Assembly (NCBI RefSeq): GCF_018390515.1
Contig: NZ_JAHBBK010000002.1
Coordinates: 124,001 to 188,000, forward strand
Length of the DNA stretch: 64,000 nt
Direction of reading: 5' to 3'
From: Mucilaginibacter sp. Bleaf8
GTDB lineage: Bacteria > Bacteroidota > Bacteroidia > Sphingobacteriales > Sphingobacteriaceae
Shown piece after piece: positions 53,390 through 61,733 of the stretch. The translations under genes were made by a program, and so were the position numbers. Numbering within the stretch: the first letter of the stretch is position 1; each line of letters starts with the position of its first letter. The notes beneath the pieces are model-generated. The model searched no databases. It was not told the DNA's origin and was given only the letters and a program-made list of their open reading frames with translations.

Positions 53390-56155
53390 TTATTTGCTTT
53401 CGGTAGGTTTCTTTTTCGCAAAGTCGCCTGCTTTTACAATGCTTATTTTGTTTACATCGTAATACTTTTTCACAGCGGCGTTTATTTGCTGTGGCGTAAG
53501 CTTAGCAATAGCATCATCCATTTTTTGCCAGAAGGCAATAGGTTGGCCATAGTAACTATAGTTATTCAATGTACCAGCCAAAACATTATCCTGGGCTAAA
53601 TCTACCTGGCGCGATTGTAAGTAACCTTTCTTCGCTTCGGTTACTTCCTGTACAGTAAAGCCTTCATTGGCAGCTTTATTTATTTCTTCCTTAAACGCAG
53701 CTTCCAATTTGCTTGCATTCTCAGGGGCATAAATTGCGTAGTAAACCGCCTGACCATCGTTTTGGTCAAAGTACCCGGCGTTCAAGCCCGATCCAACACC
53801 ATAGCTGATGCCCTCTTTTTGGCGGATGCGGGTAGCCAGTCTTGAATTCAGGAAGCCGCCACCAATGATATAATCAGCCATAACCAGCGCCGGGTAATCA
53901 GCGTCTTTAATACTTAGCTTAACCGGTTGCATGGCAAAGAAAAAGGCGTTGGCTTTATCGGGCGTTTCAATACTTTTATTAATAGCTGCAAAATCTTTGT
54001 AGCTGCTTTCCGGACGTGCAAATGGCTGCGGGCTTTTCCAGTTGGCATACTCTTCCGTAAGCAAGGTTTTTACTTGTGCAGCATCAAAATCACCAACAAC
54101 GCTGATGGTTGCATTTGATGCGCCATAAAAGTCTTTGTAAAATGACTTAACGTCGCCATCGCTTACATTTTTAAGCATTTCAATTGATTCATCAATTGTA
54201 GCTACATAACGTGGGTCGCCTTTTGCATAGGGGCTGGCATAACGGCGTAGTTCAAGTACGGCGATATTAGTAGGTTCGCTGCGTTGCTGTTCAAGGCCGG
54301 CAATGCGTTGTTGTTTCAACTTATCCAGTTCATCAGCCGGGAAATTGGCTTCTTTTAAGATCTCGTCAACCAGTTTTAATACAGCCGGGAAGTTTGCCTT
54401 GGTGGTTTCAATATTTACGGCTAAGTTATTCACACCACCTCCAAAATTAACGCGCGCTTTCAAGCGATCCAGCTCGTCTTGAATTTGCTGACGGGTTTTG
54501 TTTTTGGTACCCTTATTTAACATGGCAGCAGTAAGGCCGGCTACGGTACCTTTATTTTGCAGGCTGGCAACACTACCAAAGCGAAATACCATTGATGCTA
54601 CCACAGCTTCGCCGCGTGTTTGTTTGCTGAGCAGGTTCAGTTTAACGCCACCTGCCTGGCTGCTAACCAAGCGTTTTTGAATGTTGGCCGGGGTGGCATT
54701 AAATGCTTCACCCTGTGCAATAGTTTGTGAGCCGGTATAGCCTTTCAGCATAGCAGCTAAATCAGGCGTTTTGGGTACTTCAGCACGGTCAGGTTTATCG
54801 GTTGGGATAAACACGCCCAGCGTACGGTTTGATGGTTTAAAATACTTGTTGGCTACTCTAACCACATCGCCAGGTGTTACGTTCTTCAACTGATCGCGCT
54901 GGTAAAATAGCAGTCGCCAGTCGCCCTGTGCAATATATTCACTTAAACCCAAGCCAACATCCTCAGACGAATTTAATTGCAATTCAATATTTTTAAGCTG
55001 CTTGTTTCTAATGCGCTCAACTTCCTGGGCGGTAGGTTTCTCATCACTGAATTTTTCTACAGCACTAATAAGTACGTCTTTAGCTTCATCCAGGTTTTTG
55101 TCTTTAGGTACCTCAATACCAAAAAACGCCATACCAGGGTCGGCTGTTTCATAGTCATAACCATAAACGCTGGTTGCTTTTTTGGTTTCAATCAGTTGTT
55201 TGTATAACCGGCCTGAGGGCTGGTCTGTAAGTAAGCCTATCAAAACGTTCAGCGGCTGGGTATCAGGGTGGGGGCCCGATGGTACGTGGTAGCCGGTTTG
55301 TGCTACCTGTACATCGCCTACACGGCGTAGAGTAACCGTGCGCTCGCCATCCTGCGTGGGTTCAACAGTGTATACTGCTGGCAATACGCGGGCTGGTTTA
55401 GGTATGGTTCCAAATTTCTGGTTAATTAAAGCCAGTGTTTTTGCATGATCAAACTTGCCGGCAACGGTTAATACCGAGTTATCTGGCTGGTAATACTTGC
55501 GGTAAAATGCTTGCAGGCGGTCAATAGGTACATTCTCTACATCGGCGCGGTTGCCTATGGTAGATTTGCCGTAGTTGTGCCACAAAAACATGGTTGATTG
55601 TACACGCTCATTCAATATGCGTTGCGGGCTGTTCTCGCCCGACTCCATTTCGTTGCGCACAACACTGAACTCTTTATCCAGCTCTGTTTTGGCAATAAAT
55701 GAGTTTACCATACGGTCGGCTTCCAGGTCAAGCGCCCAGGCTAAGTTTTCATCTGTGGCAGCAAAGGTTTCGAAGTAATTGGTACGGTCAAGCCAGGTAG
55801 TGCCATTAGGATTGGCACCATGTGCACTCAGCTCCTGTGGAATATTGCGGTGTTTGGGAGTGCCCTTAAATACCATATGCTCCAGTAGGTGAGCCATACC
55901 TGTTTCGCCATAGTTCTCAAATTTGGAGCCTACCAAGTAAGTGATATTAACGGTAGCGGTTTGCTTGGTTTGATCCGGAAAAAGCAATACTCGCAGGCCA
56001 TTGCCTAAACGATATTCGGTTATGCCTTCAACCGTGGTTACTTTTACCGGAGCCGTTGGGGTTTTAGTTGCCGAAGCTTTCTTTTGAGCGCTAACAGGCA
56101 AAGCCAGTACTGCTGCTATAGCACAAGTCAGCATGGTTTTTTTGATTGTTACCAT
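53390..56155 (-). CDS. M16-family zinc metallopeptidase, two-unit, exported
   Basis: A 921-residue protein with signal peptide (about 1-23, ending in VSAQ). The zinc motif HLLEH is at 89-93 (HXXEH, inverted HEXXH), with a further zinc glutamate downstream (RNEME near 170). A second M16 half without the zinc motif follows (about 500-921). This pattern fits the periplasmic insulinase-like peptidases of Bacteroidota. Likely role: degrading peptides in the envelope; the substrate is not known. Confidence 0.95.
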   Translation of the reverse strand: MVTIKKTMLTCAIAAVLALPVSAQKKASATKTPTAPVKVTTVEGITEYRLGNGLRVLLFPDQTKQTATVNITYLVGSKFENYGETGMAHLLEHMVFKGTPKHRNIPQELSAHGANPNGTTWLDRTNYFETFAATDENLAWALDLEADRMVNSFIAKTELDKEFSVVRNEMESGENSPQRILNERVQSTMFLWHNYGKSTIGNRADVENVPIDRLQAFYRKYYQPDNSVLTVAGKFDHAKTLALINQKFGTIPKPARVLPAVYTVEPTQDGERTVTLRRVGDVQVAQTGYHVPSGPHPDTQPLNVLIGLLTDQPSGRLYKQLIETKKATSVYGYDYETADPGMAFFGIEVPKDKNLDEAKDVLISAVEKFSDEKPTAQEVERIRNKQLKNIELQLNSSEDVGLGLSEYIAQGDWRLLFYQRDQLKNVTPGDVVRVANKYFKPSNRTLGVFIPTDKPDRAEVPKTPDLAAMLKGYTGSQTIAQGEAFNATPANIQKRLVSSQAGGVKLNLLSKQTRGEAVVASMVFRFGSVASLQNKGTVAGLTAAMLNKGTKNKTRQQIQDELDRLKARVNFGGGVNNLAVNIETTKANFPAVLKLVDEILKEANFPADELDKLKQQRIAGLEQQRSEPTNIAVLELRRYASPYAKGDPRYVATIDESIEMLKNVSDGDVKSFYKDFYGASNATISVVGDFDAAQVKTLLTEEYANWKSPQPFARPESSYKDFAAINKSIETPDKANAFFFAMQPVKLSIKDADYPALVMADYIIGGGFLNSRLATRIRQKEGISYGVGSGLNAGYFDQNDGQAVYYAIYAPENASKLEAAFKEEINKAANEGFTVQEVTEAKKGYLQSRQVDLAQDNVLAGTLNNYSYYGQPIAFWQKMDDAIAKLTPQQINAAVKKYYDVNKISIVKAGDFAKKKPTESK

Positions 56156-56320
56156 TTATATTTTGTGATTAAAGTTTCTTGTAGCCTAATATATCAAATT
56201 TGTGCTGAAACAAACATAGAAATAGGCTACAAGTAGCATTTATAAGCTTTTAGAGTGAGTGATTTAAAAAAATCGAAGAAGCTTTTAGAAAATAGAGCTT
56301 TGATAGCAGATTAAATAAAT

Positions 56321-56353
56321 AAAAAAGCCCCTTAGCTAAAAAGCTAAAGGGCC
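56321..56353 (-). terminator. Terminator of the 56377 gene
   Basis: Stem GCCCCTTAGCT / AGCTAAAGGGC (one mismatch) with T-run on the minus strand. It lies 25 bases 3' of the small secreted protein gene. Confidence 0.75.
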
Positions 56354-56376
56354 AGTACAACACATTTATATATCAA

Positions 56377-56694
56377 CTACCATCTGCGGTACATGCCATG
56401 TCCGTGTCCATATCCATGTCTTCTATAGTGGCCTGGAGGAACCATCATTCGGCGAGGGCCATAATAACCGCGATCTACTACTACAGGGCGGCGATAATAT
56501 ACATACGGGCGATAGACAGGGCGGTGATGAACGACTACTACACGTTCAGGACCGTAATAAACCGGAGGAGGAGCAGGTTCATAATAAACCGGGCCGCCTA
56601 CATTTACACCAATGTGCACACCAACTTGTGCCTTGGCTGAGTTAAGTGAAAATAAACCAATAATTAGTAATGCTAAAAATGAAATCCGTTTCAT
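56377..56694 (-). CDS. Small secreted Tyr/His/Arg/Pro-rich protein
   Basis: A 105-residue protein with signal peptide (about 1-22, ending in AKAQ). The mature part is low-complexity, rich in Tyr, Pro, His, Arg and Gly with VYYGP and YRRP repeats. No known family; such proteins are often of unknown envelope role. A similar protein lies at 57601-57885, on the other side of an RRM gene. Confidence 0.8.
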   Translation of the reverse strand: MKRISFLALLIIGLFSLNSAKAQVGVHIGVNVGGPVYYEPAPPPVYYGPERVVVVHHRPVYRPYVYYRRPVVVDRGYYGPRRMMVPPGHYRRHGYGHGHGMYRRW

Positions 56695-56920
56695 AGTTGT
56701 TCGTATTAAGTTGATGATGCGTTGGCATCTTGCTTATAACGGTATGACGGATGAGAGATTTTAAGGTTTAATTATAAATGTAAAAAGTTACAACCTTAAG
56801 TTTTAAAAGGGGTGTGTGAGATAAAAAGTCACTTCAAATAATACGCGTCACTGCAGACGTAGGAGATAGAGGTGAGAATAAAATAGGTAACTTTTAAAGC
56901 TTGAAAGGAGACAAAACAAC

Positions 56921-56948
56921 AAAAGCCGGGGTTTAACCCCGGCTTTTT
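56921..56948. terminator. Terminator of the RRM gene
   Basis: Stem AAAAGCCGGGGTT / AACCCCGGCTTTTT with a short loop. It lies just 3' of the RRM gene stop (minus strand). Confidence 0.85.
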
Positions 56949-56973
56949 AGAAAGATCTATGTTAAACCGTTGA

Positions 56974-57357
56974 TTAGCTCCAACGGCCACCGCCTCTGTT
57001 GTTGTCTCTTTGGAAGCCACCGCCGCCACCACGGTTGCCACCGCCACCGTAGCCACCGCCACGGTTACCGCCGCCGAAGCCACCGCTTCTGCCACCGCCA
57101 CCGTTGCTTGGTTTTCTGTCTTCAGCCTGGCTTACAGCAATGCTTCTGCCGCTTACTTCAGCGCCGTTTAAGCCAGCAATGGCTTTTTGGGCAGCCTCGT
57201 CATCAGGCATTTCAACAAAACCGAAACCTTTGCTTCTACCGGTTTCTCTGTCAATAATTAATTTTACTGAGTTTACCTCTCCGTATGCTTCAAAGAGTTC
57301 TTTTAAATCTGCTTCCTCTAAGCGATAAGGAAGGCTTCCTACAAAAATGTTCATCAA
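56974..57357 (-). CDS. RRM RNA-binding protein with Gly-rich tail
   Basis: A 127-residue protein. The RRM fold has RNP2 IFVGSL (3-8) and RNP1 KGFGFVEM (42-49). The tail (about 82-127) is Gly/Arg/Asn rich (RGG-like). This is the bacterial glycine-rich RNA-binding type, commonly linked to RNA chaperoning and cold response. A hairpin lies in its leader at 57371-57390. Not essential to the neighbours. Confidence 0.95.
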   Translation of the reverse strand: MMNIFVGSLPYRLEEADLKELFEAYGEVNSVKLIIDRETGRSKGFGFVEMPDDEAAQKAIAGLNGAEVSGRSIAVSQAEDRKPSNGGGGRSGGFGGGNRGGGYGGGGNRGGGGGFQRDNNRGGGRWS

Positions 57358-57370
57358 TTTTAATATTACA

Positions 57371-57390
57371 CGTCAAGCATTTGCTTGATG
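57371..57390 (-). promoter_or_regulatory. Leader hairpin of the RRM gene
   Basis: Minus-strand stem with core CAAGCA / TGCTTG (up to 9 bp with one G-U). It ends about 14 bases before the start codon, so it may cover or flank the ribosome-binding site. Role inferred. Confidence 0.35.
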
Positions 57391-57548
57391 ACGCAATTAA
57401 CGTAAAAAAAATTATATAATTCAAAATAATTTACAATACTTTTTTTTAAGTTAAATTAACTGTGCATTAACGAGTTAATGCAGCCAGATCTCGGTAATAG
57501 TCTTTGGCTTGATGTATATAAACAGGCATTTATATCTTGCATAAATAG

Positions 57549-57600
57549 CTAATAAATAATAATTGCGCTTGCCCAGGCAAGCGCAATTATTATTTATTAG
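57549..57600. terminator. Perfect 25-bp palindrome at the end of the 57601 gene
   Basis: Arms of 25 bases with a two-base centre; the core is AATTGCGCTTGCC and its complement. It directly abuts the stop codon of the small secreted gene. A terminator or transcript-stability hairpin is most likely; its T-rich arms suit a bidirectional terminator. Confidence 0.7.
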
Positions 57601-57885
57601 TTAATAGCGATAGTATCTTGAATGGGCAGGGCGACGGTAGTATGGCCTATAGTAAGGTTTGCGATAATAACGGGGCTTGCTGTAATAATGTGGCCTGTTG
57701 TAATAATGCGGGCGATGATAACCTGGGCGTCGGTAAACACGGCGATGGTAATACCTTGGCCCCGGTCCGTTTTTCATAATTATACGCGAGTTATGGGTTG
57801 TACTAATTGTACTTGCTTTACTTTCTGCTGCATAAAATGATAGGGCTGTAACCAGTGCTATCATTAAAAATTTTAGTCTTTTCAT
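57601..57885 (-). CDS. Small secreted Tyr/His/Arg-rich protein
   Basis: The ATG at 57885 (MKRLKFLMIALVTALS) opens a signal peptide (ending in KAS); the longer frame adds eight leader residues. The product is 94 residues, and the mature part is rich in Tyr, Arg, His and Pro with RPHYY/RPYYR repeats. Similar in composition to the protein at 56377, though not closely alignable. Unknown function. Confidence 0.8.
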   Translation of the reverse strand: MKRLKFLMIALVTALSFYAAESKASTISTTHNSRIIMKNGPGPRYYHRRVYRRPGYHRPHYYNRPHYYSKPRYYRKPYYRPYYRRPAHSRYYRY

Positions 57886-58008
57886 CGTATCGGTTATTAA
57901 GTTATTCACATCTTGAACTCACGATTGTTGATAAAGTTTAATTCGTTAACATAAACGTTACAATTTAACTATTACGCTTAGTACACAATATTGGACAATA
58001 ATGTACTA

Positions 58009-58043
58009 AGAAGCGCTTCTGAAAAAGTGGCAGAAGCGCTTCT
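58009..58043. promoter_or_regulatory. Twin palindromes AGAAGCGCTTCT
   Basis: Two perfect 12-bp palindromes (58009-58020 and 58032-58043), 23 bases apart, both followed by GA. They lie about 60 bases before the glycosyltransferase start at 58107. The arrangement fits a dimeric regulator binding on nearly the same helix face. No regulator gene is next to them. Confidence 0.55.
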
Positions 58044-58106
58044 GACAAGTATAAACCAGCTTTGGTGTTAAAATTGTTTAACTGTGCCAGAATACCACTC
58101 ATACTT

Positions 58107-59078
58107 ATGGCACAACCCAGACTGAAAATTTTTACGTGGCATATCCACGGTAGCTACTTGTTTTATCTATCAAAAGGTGATTTTGATATTTACATACCAA
58201 CCAAACCCGAAAAAACAGAGGGTTATTATGGCTTGGGCGAAACCTTTCCATTTGGCCCAAATGTAATTGAAGTTCCTGCCGAAGAGGTAAGAAATCAGGA
58301 TTTTGATGTAATTGTATATCAAACCAACCAGAACTATTTAAAAGATCAATACGAAATACTGTCAGAAGAGCAACGTGCTTTGCCTAAGGTTTATATTGAG
58401 CATGATCCGCCCCGCCAACATCCTACAGATACTAAACATGCGGTAAACGATAAAGATATTACCTTGGTGCATGTAACACATTTCAATAAACTAATGTGGG
58501 ATTGCGGCGAAACGCCTACTACAGTTATAGATCATGGCGTAATTGACCCTAATGCGCCTTACACCGGCGAAACGCCACGCGGCATTGTAGTAATTAATAA
58601 TTTACCAAGCCGTGGCCGTTTGCTTGGGCTGGATATCTTTCTGAAAGTTCGTGAACATGTTCCACTTGATTTGGTGGGTATGGGTACCGGCGATTTGGGC
58701 TTAGGCGAAGTGCTGCACCCGCAATTGCCTACGTTTGTGTCTAAATACCGTTTCTTTTTCAACCCAATTCGCTACACCAGCTTAGGTTTGGCTGTATGCG
58801 AGGCACTGATGCAGGGCATACCGGTTGTTGGTTTAGCTACTACAGAACTTTCGGCCGTTATCGATAATGAACGTTCAGGTTTCATCCACACCGATGTAAA
58901 TTACCTGATTGATAAAATGAACCTATTGATTGAGGATGCTGAACTGGCCCGCCGCATTGGTTCGGCCGGTAGAGAGTTGGCGCAAACGCGTTTCAGTATT
59001 GAAAGGTTTGCCCGCGATTGGGAGACACTGCTTAATAAGGTAGCGGCCCGTAACACAAGCGATTTGCTTGTCAACTAA
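58107..59078 (+). CDS. Glycosyltransferase (family 1/4-like)
   Basis: The ATG at 58107 (MAQPRLKIFTWH) is chosen; the longer frame adds 15 residues. The product is 323 residues with two Rossmann-like halves. The C-terminal half has the sugar-nucleotide region (FFFNPIRYTSLGLAVCEALMQGIPVVG) of GT-B enzymes. First of a likely operon with the two genes downstream. Sugar and acceptor unknown. Confidence 0.85.
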   Translation: MAQPRLKIFTWHIHGSYLFYLSKGDFDIYIPTKPEKTEGYYGLGETFPFGPNVIEVPAEEVRNQDFDVIVYQTNQNYLKDQYEILSEEQRALPKVYIEHDPPRQHPTDTKHAVNDKDITLVHVTHFNKLMWDCGETPTTVIDHGVIDPNAPYTGETPRGIVVINNLPSRGRLLGLDIFLKVREHVPLDLVGMGTGDLGLGEVLHPQLPTFVSKYRFFFNPIRYTSLGLAVCEALMQGIPVVGLATTELSAVIDNERSGFIHTDVNYLIDKMNLLIEDAELARRIGSAGRELAQTRFSIERFARDWETLLNKVAARNTSDLLVN

Positions 59079-59120
59079 TCCTCTAAAATATCACACTAAT
59101 TATATCTATCCGTTAAGCTT

Positions 59121-60413
59121 ATGAAGTCAAATCAGCCAAGAATTGCATTTATCAGTGAACATGCCTCGCCATTAGCTACGCTGGGTGGGGTTGATACAGG
59201 AGGGCAGAATGTTTATGTAGCTCAGGTGGTTCAGTTTTTGGCCAAAATAGGGTATTTGGTTGATGTATTTACCCGCTGGGAAGATGCCGCTATGCCGCAG
59301 GTAATTAACTGGTTGCCGGGCGTAAGGGTAGTGCATGTAAAAGCCGGGCCGGTAAGTATAATTTCTAAGGAGGAGATTCTGGAATTTATGCCCGAATTCA
59401 CCCAAAGTATATTGAATTTTATTCGGGCCGAAGGTATATCTTATGACCTTTCACACGCCAACTTTTTCATGTCAGGCTTAGTGGCAGCTAACCTGAAAAA
59501 AATACTGGGATTGCCGTTTGCCATTACTTTCCATGCGCTGGGGCATGTGCGCCGCATTCATCAGGGGGATAGTGATAAATTTCCGGCTGAGCGCCTGCAG
59601 ATTGAAGAGGATGTGGTTAAGCAAGCCGATTATATTATAGCCGAATGTCCGCAAGATAGGGATGATTTGATAAACTATTATAAGGCGCCATCTTACAAAA
59701 TAGTAATTATACCGTGCGGTTTCAGCAGCAAGGAATTTTACCCGATTGAAAAAGCGGAAGCCCGCAAGTTATTGAATATCGAAACAGACAAGCATATTAT
59801 ACTTCAACTGGGTCGTATGGTGCCCCGCAAAGGGGTAGATAATGTAATACGCTCATTAAGTAAGCTGAAAGATAAACAATCGGTATTGCTGCTGGTAGTT
59901 GGAGGCGATTGCGATGAGCCGGATCCTGTACTTTGCCCCGAAATAGGGCGTTTGCAAAAAATTGCAGCAGAATTAGGTGTTGAAGCATCTGTACAGTTCA
60001 CCGGTCGTAAAAGCAGGGAGGAGCTAAAGTTTTATTATGCAGCGGCTGATATTTTTATCAGCACCCCGTGGTATGAGCCTTTTGGCATTACGCCGCTCGA
60101 AGCTATGGCCTGCGGTACACCGGTAATCGGATCGAATGTAGGCGGTATCAAGTATACCGTTGTGGATGGCGAAACCGGCGGGCTGGTTGAACCAGAAGAT
60201 CCGCAAGCCTTAGCCGAAAAGATTGAAGAACTGATTAGTGAGCCGACTTTGTTAAAGCAAATGGGCTTGAACGCCATTAAACGGGTAAATAACTATTTTA
60301 CTTGGGCGCATGTGGCTGATAAAATTAGTACGCTATATATAAAAATGCTCAACACCGGCAGTAAGGTTGCGTTGGATGCACAATTGCATAAACTTAAAAA
60401 GAAAGCAGCTTAA
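59121..60413 (+). CDS. Glycosyltransferase family 4, sucrose-synthase-like
   Basis: A 430-residue GT-B enzyme. N-terminal GGVDTGGQNVYVAQ and FHALGHVRR, then QLGRMVPRKGVDNVI and the EX7E region in YEPFGITPLEAMACGTPVIGS. This is a retaining GT4 fold, the first motifs resembling sucrose-phosphate synthase-like members. It follows the preceding gene by 42 bases, and a HAD phosphatase follows nine bases later. The product is not determinable. Confidence 0.9.
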   Translation: MKSNQPRIAFISEHASPLATLGGVDTGGQNVYVAQVVQFLAKIGYLVDVFTRWEDAAMPQVINWLPGVRVVHVKAGPVSIISKEEILEFMPEFTQSILNFIRAEGISYDLSHANFFMSGLVAANLKKILGLPFAITFHALGHVRRIHQGDSDKFPAERLQIEEDVVKQADYIIAECPQDRDDLINYYKAPSYKIVIIPCGFSSKEFYPIEKAEARKLLNIETDKHIILQLGRMVPRKGVDNVIRSLSKLKDKQSVLLLVVGGDCDEPDPVLCPEIGRLQKIAAELGVEASVQFTGRKSREELKFYYAAADIFISTPWYEPFGITPLEAMACGTPVIGSNVGGIKYTVVDGETGGLVEPEDPQALAEKIEELISEPTLLKQMGLNAIKRVNNYFTWAHVADKISTLYIKMLNTGSKVALDAQLHKLKKKAA

Positions 60414-60422
60414 TATAGGAGC

Positions 60423-61013
60423 ATGAATAAAGCTATCTTTTTGGATAAAGACGGTACTGTAATTAATGATGTACCTTACAATGTAAATCCCGACTTGATT
60501 ACGCTTAAGCCGGGTGTTATTGAGGGTTTGCAGCAGCTCAAGGCACAAGGTTATCTGCTTGTTATGGTTACTAACCAGGCCGGCGTAGCCAAAGGATATT
60601 TTAGCGAAGATGCCCTGCCAGCGGTGGAGCATCGTTTGCAGGATTTGTTGCAGCCCTACCAATTGCGGTTAGATGCTTTTTACTATTGTCCTAATCATCC
60701 TGAGGGGACAGTTGCACCTTATAATATTGCCTGCAATTATCGTAAGCCCATGCCGGGCATGCTGCTACAGGCGGCAGCGGAATTTGATATAGACCTGGAA
60801 AGTTCCTGGATGATAGGAGATATACTACATGATGTGGAGGCGGGCAACCGTGCCGGTTGCCGCTCCATATTAATTGATAACGGTGGCGAAACAGAATGGC
60901 TTAAAGACAATGAGTTTCGCGAGCCAGATTTTGTTTGTGCAGATATGATACAGGCAGCCCAATATATTTTAAACCAAACGCCCGACCCGATTACCTGCCA
61001 GTTACTTAATTAA
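60423..61013 (+). CDS. HAD-family phosphatase (GmhB-like), atypical Zn loop
   Basis: A 196-residue protein with DXDXT (FLDKDGTVIND), the TNQAGVAKG motif and a later GDILHDVEAG. This fits histidinol-phosphatase/D,D-heptose 1,7-bisphosphate phosphatase types. The zinc loop keeps CPNH but the second half has CNY rather than CXC, so metal binding may be weakened. A likely operon with the two glycosyltransferases, consistent with heptose or similar sugar supply. Its end overlaps the convergent HAD gene by 12 bases. Confidence 0.88.
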   Translation: MNKAIFLDKDGTVINDVPYNVNPDLITLKPGVIEGLQQLKAQGYLLVMVTNQAGVAKGYFSEDALPAVEHRLQDLLQPYQLRLDAFYYCPNHPEGTVAPYNIACNYRKPMPGMLLQAAAEFDIDLESSWMIGDILHDVEAGNRAGCRSILIDNGGETEWLKDNEFREPDFVCADMIQAAQYILNQTPDPITCQLLN

Positions 61014-61493
61014 GTGCAGTACCTCACTGATGGGCTGATCGCTGTTAATTAATATACCGGTTACACCTGCAGCCTCTCCGGCTTCAACATCGCGTTCACG
61101 GTCGCCTATAAAATAAGATTGTGTTGGGTCTATGTTATGTTGCTCAATACCTCTTAATAGCATGCCGGGCTTTGGCTTACGGCAATCGCAGTCGCCGGTA
61201 AAGTTAGGGTGGTGGGGGCAGTAATATATATCAGCAAAGGTAACGCCGTGTTGTGCATATACGTTTTTCAAATGCTGGTGCATCTCTGCCAGCTGTTCTT
61301 CTGTGTACCAGCCTTTGGCTAAACCGCCCTGGTTGGTGGCCACAATAAGCATATAACCCCGGTCCTGAAGTTCTTTCAGTGGCGCAAGATTGTGTTCCAG
61401 TACCGTGAAATCTTCTATACGGCAAACGTAGTCACCCATTTCGCGGTTCAGAACGCCATCGCGGTCCAAAAATACCGCCTTATTCTTTGTCAT
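61002..61493 (-). CDS. HAD-family phosphatase (GmhB-like)
   Basis: A 163-residue protein, paralogue of the gene at 60423 on the opposite strand. DXDXV (FLDRDGVLN), TNQGGLAKG, the intact zinc loop CPHH...CDCRKP and GDRERDVEAG are all present. A GmhB-like activity on a heptose 1,7-bisphosphate or a histidinol phosphate is expected. Its stop overlaps the last 12 bases of the convergent gene. Confidence 0.9.
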   Translation of the reverse strand: MTKNKAVFLDRDGVLNREMGDYVCRIEDFTVLEHNLAPLKELQDRGYMLIVATNQGGLAKGWYTEEQLAEMHQHLKNVYAQHGVTFADIYYCPHHPNFTGDCDCRKPKPGMLLRGIEQHNIDPTQSYFIGDRERDVEAGEAAGVTGILINSDQPISEVLHLIK

Positions 61494-61733
61494 GTTCTAT
61501 AATAAATTATCGGGCAAAGATAAAAAAAGCCAGGTAGATACGCGCTTTTACCCGGTTTGCTACAAGGAAAGTAATAATTCTGGGGCTTGTATTGCGAAAA
61601 TCATAAAATAATAGTTTATTGAGTGTTAAGTTTTTGTAAATCCATAAAAATCTATTGCTTCTATTTTAACTATGTTCCTGATATAGTATATTCGTGATTA
61701 CACCTTCACTGATAGTCTTCTGAAATTGTAAAT
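61494..61733. other. Divergent intergenic region before gltB
   Basis: 240 AT-rich bases. TATATTCG at 61687-61694 is near a TANNTTTG box, but the nearest TTG lies too far upstream, so I do not call a promoter. No repeat or hairpin. Confidence 0.4.

Noticed and set aside
56829..57257. Ala/Val-rich and His/Arg-rich frames over the RRM tail
   Set aside because: Shadows of the glycine codons of the RRM gene.
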